From positions 81,497,501 through 81,561,500 of the forward strand of contig CM027378.1 in assembly GCA_015680905.1 (NCBI GenBank): 64,000 nt of DNA, in the 5' to 3' direction. The notes beneath the pieces are model-generated. The model was not told where the DNA came from, made no database searches, and was given only the letters and a program-made list of their open reading frames with translations. Below are positions 24,390 to 35,999 of this stretch, one piece after another (the first letter of the stretch is position 1; the number at the start of each line of letters is the position of its first letter). Origin of the DNA: Coptis chinensis. Taxonomy: Eukaryota > Streptophyta > Magnoliopsida > Ranunculales > Ranunculaceae. The position numbers and the translations under genes were made by a program.

Positions 24390-25756
24390 AGGACTTTTCA
24401 CACCAAAAACAAAAAAATCATGCAAAAACCACACGGTTTAGGTAGTTTAGAGGCAATAAACCCTAGCACACTAGCTAGGGTTCGTAAGGAAGTAGATGAT
24501 ATCGACCAAGAAACACTGCAGAGTGAGGAAGCAGACATGGAGTTAATGTCATCTGTGCTCAGAAAAAGGTATGGAGTGGGTTCTTTGGAGAGGTACAGGC
24601 AAAGATTAAACCGCGAAAGTTTAGGATCTGGAAATACAGAACGCACTAAGATGGATGACGTTGCTCTTGATATAGCATTGAAGATACATGACGAGGAAGG
24701 TATTGAAAATAAGGCTGATACAGAATCGCCCATTACCAAAGAAGCTCTCGAGAAACTCCAGAGAGATGTTGAACGTTATTTCAAGTCAAAAAGGGTACTA
24801 GGAGTGGAAGGGGCTTCACCATCCAGCAGTACTGCAAGTTTATGCGAAACACAAGGCAACAAGGGGCAGCAAAATACGTCAGAAAATCTGAAGCGCACTG
24901 ACCAAGTCGATAACGCCAGCCAGGTTATCGAAAAGCGCCGCAGCAGAGAAGTCGAAAAGTGTAATAATCTAACAGAAAGTGAAAGCGCCGAGAATCGAAT
25001 CGGAAAAACTAAAAGCGTAACAAAATAGAAATGTCACCGAAGAAAGAAATGGTGGAAGAGATAAACAAAAAACAAACTGAGGACATGAGTATGGAAGTAG
25101 AAGCTATAAAAGGGCAAGAGGTACAGGAAGTATTAACAGTGGAGGATGAACAAGGATGGGAATCACCGAGACGCAAGCATTCTTGCAGAGCAAAAAACAA
25201 GGGATCGAGTTCAGAGGCTAAGACAATGAGTACTGAAACTAAGGGAAAGGGAGTTATGAGTGGAATGGTAGAACAAAAGGACGCGACCGTAAATGGCGAG
25301 AAAAAAGGCAACGACTTCTGAGAGGCAAGAGCAGGAAGAGAATAGATTCACACAACTAGCCAAGAGGTCTGAAGGATCAGAAACTGAAAAACTGGCGGGG
25401 AAGAAAACTGAGGTATCCAAAGTAACTACGTCAGCAGCTAAGGTAGCGGTAAAAGAAGGTACCAAATGTGGTTCCTTAACACACAACCAACCATTTAAAT
25501 GATAAATCTAGCATGTTGGAATATGCGAGGGTTCAACCAAGCATTCAAACAAGTGGAGGTAAGGGATATGATTCTCAAGTATGACATCAGTCTTATGGGA
25601 TTGATCGAGACAAGAGTTAAGCAAAATAGGATGGATGAAATAGTGAATAAATGTTGTAACCAATGGCAAAGTGTGAATAACTATCAGTTTAGCGAGCTGG
25701 GAAGGATATGGGTCTGCTGGGATCCGCAAAGGTGCTCTGTGACAACTCACTGTTAG
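24390..25756 (+). mobile_element. 5' fragment of a LINE (ORF1 piece plus start of endonuclease)
   Basis: Plus-strand frames at 24420-25028 and 25031-25502 are lysine- and glutamate-rich and read like a LINE ORF1 (DWETP-like WESPRRKHS at about 25158). ORF2 starts at 25499 with MINLACWNMRGFNQAFKQ, the opening of an L1-type AP endonuclease, then GLIETRV. The frame stops at 25754 after WVCWDPQRC. No reverse transcriptase follows. LINE copies normally lack their 5' end, so a copy that keeps the 5' end and has lost the 3' end implies later deletion or recombination. It lies between CACTA-2's two transposon genes. Confidence 0.85.
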
Positions 25757-25798
25757 GGGGCTATGACTAGAAATAAGGGTCACTGTTAGGGGGCTACT
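25741..25798. repeat. 17-bp direct repeat at the LINE fragment's 3' break
   Basis: 'tcactgttagggggcta' occurs twice, at about 25747 and 25783, exactly where the LINE reading ends. It marks the deletion or rearrangement junction. Confidence 0.7.
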
Positions 25799-26376
25799 GG
25801 ATCACCGGATCGGTTCAGATGCAGTATCGTCGTGAAAAGGCGCTTAGTCGCTATAGGTATAACCCCAGGTAGTAATGCGTCTGCATAAGTAGCGACCTAA
25901 GTATAACCACTTGGCTTTATCTCCCCGCAAAAATAAATGATGCAATGCAGAGGCTAGGATAGGAGGAGCAGGGTGGTCTTGCGGGTAACCAAGAAACACA
26001 TAACTAGACAAAATTCAAAATTCTTACCATAATTAGTCTCGCTCCATGTCGCCCTCCTCGAGTCACTTTCGGACAAGTTCAAGTTGTTTTGAGATGGAGT
26101 TCCCATGAAGGCTGCTGTACATATTGTAACAAGTCCCATAAACTCTTAATATTCAAAACATGCATTTTTCAAGTATCTAAAACATGATGTATCAAAACAC
26201 AGATATTGCATAACATTTAATCTATCAAAACAAATCGAAAAACATAATATCCATTTATAATTATGTAACCTGAAAAATCAAACACGGTATTCAAAATTCA
26301 AACACGTATTCAAATTTTAAACATAGATTCAAAATTCAAACATAGTTAATGCAGATAAGCATTTAGTTAAAGTGAA

Positions 26377-29300
26377 CTAATTCCTTTTTTGTCTTTTCTT
26401 CCTCCTAGTGTCTTCAACAACCACAAACATATCGTCTGGATCGTTAAAAATCAGATCATCTGTGGATGGTTCAAGGTTACTAGGGCTCCGCATAAGAAGG
26501 ATCAACTTCAATTGGGTCATCGATAAGACATGTTTCATCTTGATCACAATACACCTTTCTTGGGACTTCCAAAACCACATGCCAGTCGGGATCTTTTGGA
26601 TCTTTAGAGTAGAAAACCTGAGAAGCTTTATCTGCAAGAATGAATGGTTCGTCACTCATATTATCCGAACTAATTTGATTTGACAAATTTACCAATTTAA
26701 GGTTCGCTTCCACATCTAGCTTCACACCATGTCTAAGTTTAACCCATTCACACTTGAACAAAACAGCCGGTACCCATCTCGATACTTCAACTGAATGATA
26801 TTCGTAAGAACACCGTAATATTCTGCAACATCTTCTACTGGGTTCTTATCCTTCGCGCTAGCCCGGAATGTAGTTGGACACTCTATGCAAACACCACTAT
26901 TTTGGTTCCTCTTATTCTCCTGATAGTCTTTTGTAATAAAGAGGAAACCATTGACACAATACTTCTTGTACGCCATGGCACAGCTCACTGGTCCCGCCAC
27001 TATATTTTTGAAAGAATCTTCCTCTATGTCTTCAAACTCAGGCTGTCTTCTCAACCAAGGAATGAACTCGTCATCCATGGACACCCTATATTGGCCTGCC
27101 TTCCTCCCTGCACACTGCCTACGAGCTTCCAAATCTGCGGTGTACTCCCTAAATAAGATATTACGTTTATAAATATATGTATTAGTTAAAGCAATAGTCT
27201 GTTTAAGTATATAGAAGTTATAATTTCAACTTTTAAAATTTAGAAATACATACGTGTACCACCAATCATATCTTGGATGGCTTTTCAGTACCCAATTGCG
27301 TGCTTGCTCATATTCAACACCTACCAAATGATAAGTATGACCCAAACCAATCGGGCCAACTTCATCAGCCCCATCAAATTCACTATCAAACACATCTGAT
27401 GGTATTACTTCTTCACCACTAGACTTTCGCTCAAGCTTCTGGAGAAGACTATTCCCTCCTTTGTAACCAGTGCAATAGTTCATGGTTTCCTCTTTCAAGT
27501 ATCGCTCCGCGATACAACCTTCAGGACGTGCCTTGTTTGTAACATAATCCTTGTAAACCTTCATCATCCTTCACAAAATTAAGAATTTTATAACATAATA
27601 ACTTAACACAAATCAACCATGAAGCTAAGTAAACAATCTTATTAGTTAGAATTACCTCTCAAACAAATACATCCAACGATAGAATACTGGTCCACACATA
27701 CGAGCCTCATACGCTAAGTGAATAGGTAGATGCATCATTATTACAAATACCGATGGAGGACAAATTTTTTCAAGCTCACATAAAGTCCTGACCATACCCC
27801 TCTCAAGTGCATGTAAAGTGTCAACATCAAGTCTCCTCGAACATAATGCACGAAAAAATGTGCAAATACTCAAGATCACATGTCGGACTTCCTTCCTATC
27901 TCGATATGCATGTTGGATCAACATTGGAAGCAAATGTTGCATCAAAATGTGATAATCATGAGACTTCATTCCACTCAAATCCTTCGCACCGCCTTGGACA
28001 ATATTCTTCCAGTTACCACTAAACCCAACAGGTACTTTGAGATCTCTTAAGCTCGTAAGGAACAACTTTTTCTCCTCCGCTCGAAGCCAAAACACCCCGT
28101 GCTTCATAACCTTCTTACCATTTTGATCACTCAACCAATACTTCCTTTTAATCCCAAGAAGTTGCAAATCTTTGCGTGCATTGGCGTTATCTTTTGTTTT
28201 TCCTTTTGTGTTCAACATCATAGCAATCAGGAGTTCACAAACATTTTTTTTTAATGTGCATAACGTCCAAGTTGTGACGGATAAGAAGCTCTGCCCAATA
28301 TGGAAGCCTAAATAATATCGACTGTTTGAAAAAACATGTCCCATCCCCATTGTCCTCTTTTTGTTTTCTACTACCCTTCCCTTTTTTTTTTCCTTTTTCC
28401 ATTCCCCTTTTCCTTCTCTTTGCCCTTACCCCATTGCACTTTCAGATTCTGTGTCATTTGTTCAACTTGCAGTCCGGTCAATCTCAAAGGCTGTTCTCTA
28501 AGCTCTTCAGTCTTGTTAAAGGTGCTTGGTCTAGTGTCCATCCTACTAGCATCCGACGAGGGCAAAAATCGTCTACTATCCATGTAAGCAAATTTCTGGC
28601 TATGTTGGAGTCTCAATGAAGAGGTATTTGGACCACAAATGGGACAAGCATATTTGCCATGGGTTCTACAACCAGATATGTTACCTAATGCAGGAAAGTC
28701 ATGGATAGTCCATAACAAAACTGCACGCATATTGAACATTTTGCCTCTATTTGCGTCCTTCACAGTCACCCCGGTATTCCACAAAGATTGTAATTCACGA
28801 ATAAGAGGCTGTAAATATATGTCGATATCCTTTCCTGGTTGTCGTGGCCCTTCGATGAGTAAAGAGAGCATGGTAAATTTGGGTTTCATGCAAAGCCACG
28901 GAGGAAGGTTATAGGCAACACACATTACAGGCCAAGAGCTGTATAATGTGCCACAAGTTCCAAAAGGATTGAAACCATCTGTCGCTAGTCCTAATCGAAC
29001 ATTACGAGCTTCAGCTGAAAAGTCTTTATACTTCCGATCAATTAATTTCCAATTAGATGAGTCAACTGGATGCCCCATCTCTCCACCTTTCAATCGATTT
29101 TCCGAGTGCCAACACATCTCCTTTGCCACCCATGGTACACTATACAACCTCTTTAACCTCGCCGTAATTGGAAAATATCGGAGTATCTTTGCTGGAATCC
29201 TAATATGTTTCTTCCTCTGTTCGATATCAGCATATTTGTACCTCGACGCTCCACACGTAGTACAAGTATCCCTCCAATCATCATCTCTCCAAAATAGCAT

Positions 29301-30067
29301 GCAATCATTCGGGCAAGCATCAATTTTCTCATATTTAAGGCCCAACTCTTTTATTAATTTTTCTGCCCTATAAGTATTCTCCGGAGTCTTGTTGTCACGT
29401 GGAAAAGCCACACGAAGTAATTCGAGGAGTCCCGTAAAAACTCTTTGTCCGTCCACCCATGTGTAACCTTTAACCAAAACAACTTGACGACAAATTTCAA
29501 AACTGTAAAGTCCTCACAATCAGGATATAAGGGACTCAAAGCCTCACGAAAATTATCAGACTCAATTGTGTCAGGCTCTTCCTCAACTATAGGATCTTCC
29601 TCAACTATTCCTCGAGCACCATCTGTTGAACATTGTTCAATAACAGCATCCAAGTTATCACCGTCAAGTTCTTCTACGACGGTACTAAATGCAACATTCT
29701 CCTCAAAAAAGGGGAAGTCCCCTCCCACCTCAAAATTAGTGGAATTTGACCTTCCACCTCTTTCAAATGCCACACTTGGTGGCTGACTTGTTTCTCCATG
29801 CATTTTCCAAAATGTATACTGTTTGTAGAAGCCCTTTTGGTAACAATGCAATGTGACCACCTCATGGGTTAGTGCTCGACCCCTATTTCTACAGTTATCG
29901 CATGGACATGGGATCACATCCTTGTGGTGACAGTTATCCCTTGCAAATTGTACAAATTGATTAACACCATGAATAAAACGATCATCCTCTTTTGGTAAAT
30001 CAATCCAACTTTTATCTATCACCCCAAACCTCTCCATACTGTAGTTCTTGCAATACGAATAAATCAA
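26377..30067 (-). pseudogene. CACTA TNPD-type transposase (Transposase_21/tnp2), frameshifted
   Basis: Read from 30067 down, domains occur in the usual order. A Transpos_assoc domain (SWIDLPKEDDRFIHGVNQFV, CPCDNCRNRG) lies at about 29880-30010. The tnp2 catalytic region follows at about 28600-29420 (DACPNDCMLFW, CGASRY, RLGLATDGFNPFG, then EGPRQPGKDIDIYLQPLI and TIHDFPALGN). A DUF4218 region runs about 27226-28200 (LLGIKRKYWLSD, GMKSHDYHILMQHLLP, HLAYEARMCGPV) and DUF4216 about 26480-27132 (EYYGVLTNIIQL, VLFKCEWVK). It would cut and paste the CACTA element. A one-base deletion near 29440 and an extra A in the run near 28245-28253 break the frame, so this copy is inactive unless those are sequencing errors in homopolymers. 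Confidence 0.92.
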
Positions 30068-32149
30068 AAATAGTTAGAGCTGAAAATACAATGGCAGGTA
30101 AACCATACACATAATAGACCACCACATAAGTAAATAATGAACTCCACGTTGGGAGAGACTAAAATAGCACAAGTACTACATCCAACAATCAATCTAACCT
30201 AGTTGCACCCATAAATTCAAATAAATTGGAAGCACACAAAAAAATGGATCGATTGAGGCATGCATACGAAAAAAACAAACTACATTCTCACTTTAAAAAC
30301 TAAATTGAAACTAGATAAAGAACAGTAACAACAAAGATGATATCATATGCAACCAAGTAGGATGTTATCTAAAAAAAATATAATTATACCGCCCATATTA
30401 GTAGCGTATTTTAGTTAACCCAGTAGCAATATCTTAACTTGCATTCAATATAATATAGAGTAGGAGCATAAAAATAAAAAGAAGCAAGTAAGGGTTCTCC
30501 TACTCACTTCTACAAACTACCACACACTTCAACAACAGACTCAATATTAAAACAATTACTTCTTGAGACTACCGCGAACATTAGGCTTTGGTTTAAAAGA
30601 AGTGTCAATAACAACAATAGCATCCAAGTTACTAATCTTGGTATCGACAAATGGATTCTTAAGGTGCTTAGAATCATGATGAATTTGTATGTGAGACACT
30701 CTCACTTACAATATAATAAATTATTAAATATATTAAATTATTTCTTCTAAAATAAATAACAAATGGGTATATTTGACCTTACAAAATATTGATTTGAATT
30801 CCATAAAAATGCCCAACACTTAGCTAATCAACACTACAACTTACTGCAATTAACATTCTGAATTGCACCTTAGGCGCATTGATATAATAAATAGAGAACA
30901 TAATGCAAGTACATCACGTCAACAAGTAGCAAATATCTATCATCTAGTAAGTCACATAACAAACAAATGTGATTTTATTGAACTTAGTTATACCTAAAAA
31001 CTCAAACGACCAACACAAACCCATTTTAACTTAGAATCGGGGACTAACATATAACAATAACACAACCCCATTTGGTGATAGAATCAGTACTAACAAAAGA
31101 TCTATAACCAAGATAAGTAAAACAAAACAAGTTTCAACTTTTCTAGAAATACCCCATTTCAAGTTAACACCAAACCGTAGATGGGAGAAAAACTCACCAT
31201 GTAAATGAAAAAAAAAACAATAATCCGGACCTGTTCACAACAAATATCATAAACCATGAGTGATATTATTTCATTTAAACTAAATTTTAACAAAACAAAC
31301 CTTACAAACACTACTTTTTCATAGAAATTGGTAAACACTACTTTTTCATAGACATGTTTTCTGTTTCTATGGAGTGAGTATAACGACAAACAACAAATGC
31401 AAAGTTTTCGTTTCTATGTATAATATAACTTCAATCTCCTACCCAAAACATGCTTCAACCATCTCACAACATTTACATGAGAGGGTAGAGCCACTCCACC
31501 CCAAAAGTTGACTAGATCTTGAATCGGGGCTACTTATTTGATCTGAAATGATCTCCCTGCCATGGAGATCATCCTTGCAAAAATCAGCTCATTTAATATT
31601 TCCTTTATTTTCATTTCCCCCTGAACCATTGCTTATATAGTTATATAGCATAGTTTATCATCAAGTAACTTTAAACAAAAGGGGTTTACGATCGGGTGGG
31701 TTTTCACGGCATCCGCATTATGCAGAGTCAAGCAATGCCATTCGATTCTACTCACGTCAGCAAACCGCCCAAAGGTCTCTTATATCTGGGAGACAGTATT
31801 ATAAGTTTCCACTAATAGCAACACACATCAAGAGCTCAGGTTAAAAAGCAAGAATTGTTAGAGGGGATAGAGAGACATGAGGGGAAAAACGAATAACAAC
31901 CTAGTGATTAAAGACGAAGTTTTTCTCAAAAAAATAATGATTTAGAGATGTTCAAAGTGAGATTAGCAGAAGAAGAAAACAAAACATAGAAAAGATTACC
32001 TGAGAGAGAGGGGAGTGGCGTGTCTGCGTCAGCCGTGAGAGAGGAGAAGGGAAGAAAACAGAGACAGAGTATTTGTTTTGTTTTTGTTTTTTTAATTTTC
32101 GATTTCGATAAACCTCGAGAGAGTAGTTTACATTACGTAGAATTTTTGG
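30068..32149. other. CACTA-2 5' non-coding region of the transposase gene
   Basis: AT-rich with no recognisable gene; likely promoter and leader for the minus-strand TNPD gene. A block at 31540-31600 ('gatcatccttgcaaaaatcagctc') resembles the dispersed repeat seen at 12525-12750. Confidence 0.4.
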
Positions 32150-32300
32150 TCCGTGGCCAAAAACCCAAGTAAACTTAAACCGCACCGACCTTTGGCCACA
32201 CCTGTCAAAAGTTTTAGCCACGGCTAAAGTCCGTGGTTAGTATGCAACAGCCTATGACCGTGGCTAAAGCTCATCTGTACCTGTGGCCAAAAGTCATTTT
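32150..32300. repeat. CACTA-2 right subterminal palindromic repeats
   Basis: The same words as on the left end ('ccacggctaaagtccgtgg', 'gaccgtggctaaag', 'cctgtggccaaaa') occur just inside the right terminus. Confidence 0.86.
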
Positions 32301-32344
32301 TCTTGTAGTGGCCCGAATTGGAATTTCTTCTATTTTCACTTGTA

Positions 32345-33292
32345 ATCAGGCTCCAAGATTTGTCAATTGGGTTTGGAGCACCGTACATGTGTGTGCAAAC
32401 ATGAGGACTGGTGGTTTGACAAATGCTGCCATCACATCGTCTTTACTGGAAACTGTAAGTAAGAACCCACTTTTGGGCTAGTTTAACTTTTAGTCATATT
32501 TTCTATCACTTTTGCTCAAACTAGCATACTTACACACACAATCCAGAAGTGGCACATGGCAATGCTACTTTCTAATTAATTTTTATTGCTGTCTTCTATA
32601 TTAAATAATTATTCATGTCTATATTCATATTTTGCATCAAACTTCTCCTTATTAACTTCGACAGTTGAAATCATTGATTTTGGCAAAAAATGCCCATGGA
32701 AAACAATATAGGAAGATGTTTCAGATGAATGATGTAAGTTCTTAATCTGCACCCTTCTCCCTTATCAGATCTGTCACACTTTATAAACCCATTGTATATT
32801 CTTTTTTCCCATTTCTTTTTCATTCGACTAGTATTATATACGTTGATTTTCTTTCGGGTATAAATGGCGTCGTTGATCAATCTAAGGAACTAGGGTGTAT
32901 CTGTTAATTACTTGTCTTCTTATCTCCATAGGTCAAGTTGCATTTCACTGAAGTTGCTTTGAGACTAATTGCTAGAAAATCAATGGCCAGAAGCACTGGT
33001 GCCCGAGGCTTAAGATCCTTGCTAGTGAATATTTTGATGGATGCCATGTATGAGGTACACTATTTCTTCCTATTTGATGACAATGTTCTGTATTTTCAGT
33101 CAATGGCATTTTGACATGCCAAGGCACCCTTGAAAATGATATGAATACTGATGACACAACTGGTTAATTTCTTAGTATTGCTTGTAATATTAATTGGACA
33201 TTATGAATTGCTATTGTGTTCCAGACAAGGGAGGAAGGATCTGAACGAATGCTAGATGCAGAACATGAGCTTCCTTATATTGTTGTCAGCAT
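32345..33292 (+). pseudogene. CLPX: captured ClpX exons (mitochondrial Clp ATPase subunit)
   Basis: Four plus-strand exons of a plant ClpX follow one another with intact GT/AG borders. They are ANMRTGGLTNAAITSSLLET (about 32395-32453), LKSLILAKNAHGKQYRKMFQ (32665-32733), [20 protein letters not shown] with [11 protein letters not shown] (32932-33054), and a shorter last piece from 33225 that ends in TAA about 33294. ClpX is the AAA+ unfoldase that feeds ClpP protease; these exons cover the small C-terminal domain that includes sensor II. The Walker motifs are absent, so no ATPase could be made. Retained introns show capture from genomic DNA by CACTA-1. Confidence 0.93.
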
Positions 33293-34570
33293 GTAATTTT
33301 CTAGCAGTGCCCAACATGATTTCGACCTTACCGATCACACACAAAAAAGGTGATTTCTTCATTGTACATTAGTAAGTTATAGTATATACATGTGGGGCCA
33401 TTACCAAGTCCTTTGTCACCCAGTATAAGTACATTGAGCTCTTGCTAATGTGAGAATTGAGAACAAAGATTCCAAGTGGAGCAGCTGATAAAAGGATGGT
33501 AAAAGTTTCGCATGAAGGGCAGCAAAAATGCCAATGCAGATTGTTCAGAGGTTGATCATCTTACCAGGAAGAGGTGACATGCCAAAGTGGCATGTGGAGA
33601 GGGTCCATCACTCTTAATCCAATCACTGGCTTCACCCCAGCTTCGTCCAATTTTCATCTGTGGTGCTAATATATCCGAGGAATCTGTTGGGTCATTATCA
33701 TTATCTGGTTTAGTAGCGCTCTGTGATGGCCTGATTCTTTAGATTGATCGATGTAATACATTGCATTGGGTATGATTCACAGACTGTATAAATCTGATTG
33801 GTTCTTTTCTAGATTTAACTTATTTCATAGGCTGGTCAGAAATAATGCAGATTGCTTTCTAGGCATTCTAGTAGCAGTGGTCGTCTTCGGTGTTTCTTGT
33901 TTCCTTGAGCAGGTCAAAATATGAAAACTGGGGTGGTACACTCTGCTGGTATTGTATTCACATCCAATTTGTTAAAGAATATTCTGAATTGATATATTTA
34001 GTTATATATGAGCCAAGTACTGAATGTCATGGCTATAGAACTTATGGCTCTTATTCATGTGACTAAAGGGATGCTATATTCTTATCCATAGGTTGCTAAC
34101 TTTTCCAATTATTTTATACGATTGGTTTATTATGTTTAAGATAAAGAATTTTGGCCGTAAAATGGCTTACACCTACAAGGAGATACTGGAGTGACGTTCG
34201 AATAGACTTTGTTCAGTTCATCCAATAATGTATTATGAACTATTCTCAAAATGAAAACCAGATGCAGAACAACCACAAGGCTTAAGACATACACGTGGGT
34301 GATCGACTTGGGCAAGATTAGGTTCTTTTTTTCAATTAGATTTGGCTTATTTAATTTATATGTATTACATTGGGAATGTGTTATTTATTTCATTATGTTT
34401 TGGAATATACAAATATATATTGGTTATCCAAGGGAATTGGCCGATAATTCAATGGAATTAGCACTTTATGAATGCTACTTGAAATATAATAGATAATATT
34501 CAGAGTGGCTTATTACAGGTCCAATTCCATGTGAGGTCTGTTTTCATGTGTATTCGATATTTTTTTTTAA
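33293..34570. other. CACTA-1 right part, probably ClpX 3' untranslated sequence
   Basis: No open frame of interest. It directly follows the last ClpX exon and probably includes that gene's captured 3' end. Confidence 0.35.
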
Positions 34571-34579
34571 ACAAAATAT

Positions 34580-34860
34580 ATATTTATCACGGTTTTAACC
34601 AAACTGTCATGAATAGTTGTCCTTTTTGTGACCGCTACAAGATGATTACATCACTGTTTTGTTAGAACCGTCACAAACGATATGCTTTTTTGTGATTGTT
34701 TTTAAGTGTTTGTTTCGGTTTTATGTGGTGGATATAAGCTTATCTAGAAGAATTATTTGTGACGGTTTTCGGAAAAAAATAAATTACTCACTCCGTTATG
34801 GTTTTGGGAAAAAAAACAGTGACAAGACTTTTTGTGACAGTTTTTAACAGTGATATAAAG
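34580..34860. repeat. CACTA-1 right subterminal repeats
   Basis: 'tttgtgac(c/g)g', 'aaccgtcacaaac' and 'tttgtgacagttttt' recur here in both orientations, matching the left-end set. Confidence 0.8.
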
Positions 34861-34881
34861 CATTTTTTTCTTGTAGTGTGT

Positions 34882-35357
34882 ACTCAGAATATGATCCTAT
34901 ACCTAGCAATACCGAAGTTTTTTGGAGAGTTCGATTGGTAGGAAGAAGAGCAAAGAAATTGAGAAGAACAAAAAAATTGCTTCTACTATTGAGGGTAATG
35001 TTGCATCCACTGCTAAAAATATGTATGAATTTCTTTAGGATTTTAAAGAAAGCCGAAGACATAGAGAAGATATTCTAGATGAGCAATTTCAAACTATGGT
35101 AAAATTGAAGCAAGAGAAGACACAAAAAAAATTATTTTTGAAGCAAGAAAAACTCCGTGTTAGAGAGGAAAATGAGACTAGGTTGTTGGCAATGTCACTC
35201 GACAAACTCAATCCTCGTATGTGAAGGGTTTTAGAGCTAAAATAAGAAGCAATTGTAGCTAAATATGAAAAAAGTGTTGGATCAAGTAGTACAAATGAAG
35301 CTTCCAAGGACAAAGGAGCTAATGATGAAGAAAATGATGACTGGCTTGATAACTAGA
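34882..35357 (+). pseudogene. Harbinger ORF1 (SANT/Myb-like), 3' part after the CACTA insertion
   Basis: Directly after the TGT duplication the sequence resumes with a stretch rich in Lys, Arg and Glu. It contains IGRKKSKEIEKNKK (the 'RPxGRKxAK' basic patch typical of this ORF1), then a long acidic and basic helix (HREDILDEQFQTMVKLKQEK, then RVREENETRLLAMSLDKLNP), likely a coiled coil. Internal stops interrupt it (for example at about 35038 and 35221). The last readable residues (NDEENDDWLDN) end in TAG at about 35355. Joined to 13306-13913 it would be one old gene interrupted by 21 kb of transposon. Confidence 0.8.
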
Positions 35358-35999
35358 GTAACTCTAGTAGTATGTAATAAGGGTGATATGTAATAGTTGT
35401 CTTTTATTTATTTATTTTTAATTTATGTTTTTGCAATCATGTATTAGTTGTCGTTCTATTAATAAAAATTACAATTCATTTACTAAATCAAATTGATCAA
35501 AGGAAGTAAATTAGAACTTATCAAAATAATCAAATGAATAATTCTAAATCACACAACATAATAATAATTGTCATACAACAAACTTAATATTATAAATCAT
35601 CAAGTCCTCACTTCCTACTAACATACGCCTCCTCTGCCGTGAACTCCTCCTCAACTGTCCTTGTGCTGAACTCTCCATCTGTCTATGTGATGAACTCATC
35701 CTTGTGCGATCAATCTAAGCCTATAACTCATCAACCTGGCGTTGCAAATCATCATAATCCACATGAGCTTGGGAAAGAAGTCTCTCTCTCAACACTATAG
35801 GTGAATACCAAGGAGTGCATGCCATCATTTACACGAATGATTGTCTCATATCTCATGCGTAGCTCATCCTAAAATAATTATTCATTAATAATTTATGACA
35901 TTTTCATAATAAACAAAAATAATTACCAGAGGTAAATGTCCAAGGTCAGGCTCTAACTGTACGACGTGAGTGTCATCAATAGAAGAAATGGGATGGTAA
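35358..35999. other. Harbinger interior between the converging ORF1 and PMD genes
   Basis: The first half is AT-rich and probably contains both 3' ends. The second half (35620-35960) keeps faint coding texture on the minus strand (Ser, Arg and Gln rich) that may be the tail of the PMD gene. I see no DDE transposase signature here. Confidence 0.4.

Larger units (their letters stand above)
15263..32310. mobile_element. CACTA-2: large CACTA transposon with TNPA/TNPD-type genes and captured host fragments
   Basis: The left end is CACTACAAGAATACTGAGC and the right end, inverted, is CACTACAAGAAAAATGACTT. The flanking triplet GCC is duplicated at 15260-15262 and 32311-32313. Subterminal palindromic repeats are strong at both ends. 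On the minus strand it encodes a TNPD-type transposase (26377-30067) and a Transposase_24/TNPA-like protein (about 22588-24200), both disrupted. Host-derived pieces fill its left half: an NDR kinase, an F-box start and two unassigned fragments. A LINE fragment sits between the two transposon genes. It is 17,048 bp, within the range of plant CACTA elements that pick up genes. Confidence 0.94.
13917..34878. mobile_element. CACTA-1: CACTA-type transposon carrying ClpX exons, itself split by CACTA-2
   Basis: The left end is CACTAGTAGAAAAAAAGGGC and the right end, inverted, is CACTACAAGAAAAAAATGC. The host triplet TGT is duplicated at 13914-13916 and 34879-34881, as expected for CACTA elements. 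Subterminal copies of an 'accgtcacaaa / tttgtgac' word lie inside both ends. Without CACTA-2 it is about 3.9 kb and has no transposase, so it must have moved with help from another element. Its cargo is a set of ClpX exons with introns, so it is a gene-capturing non-autonomous CACTA. Confidence 0.93.

Noticed and set aside
25760..25990. Remnant of an LTR beside the LINE break
   Set aside because: The sequence looks foreign to both neighbours, but no terminal dinucleotides, primer binding site or duplication could be found.
28326..29373. Plus-strand open frames of 91-141 codons
   Set aside because: They are antisense shadows of the CACTA transposase.
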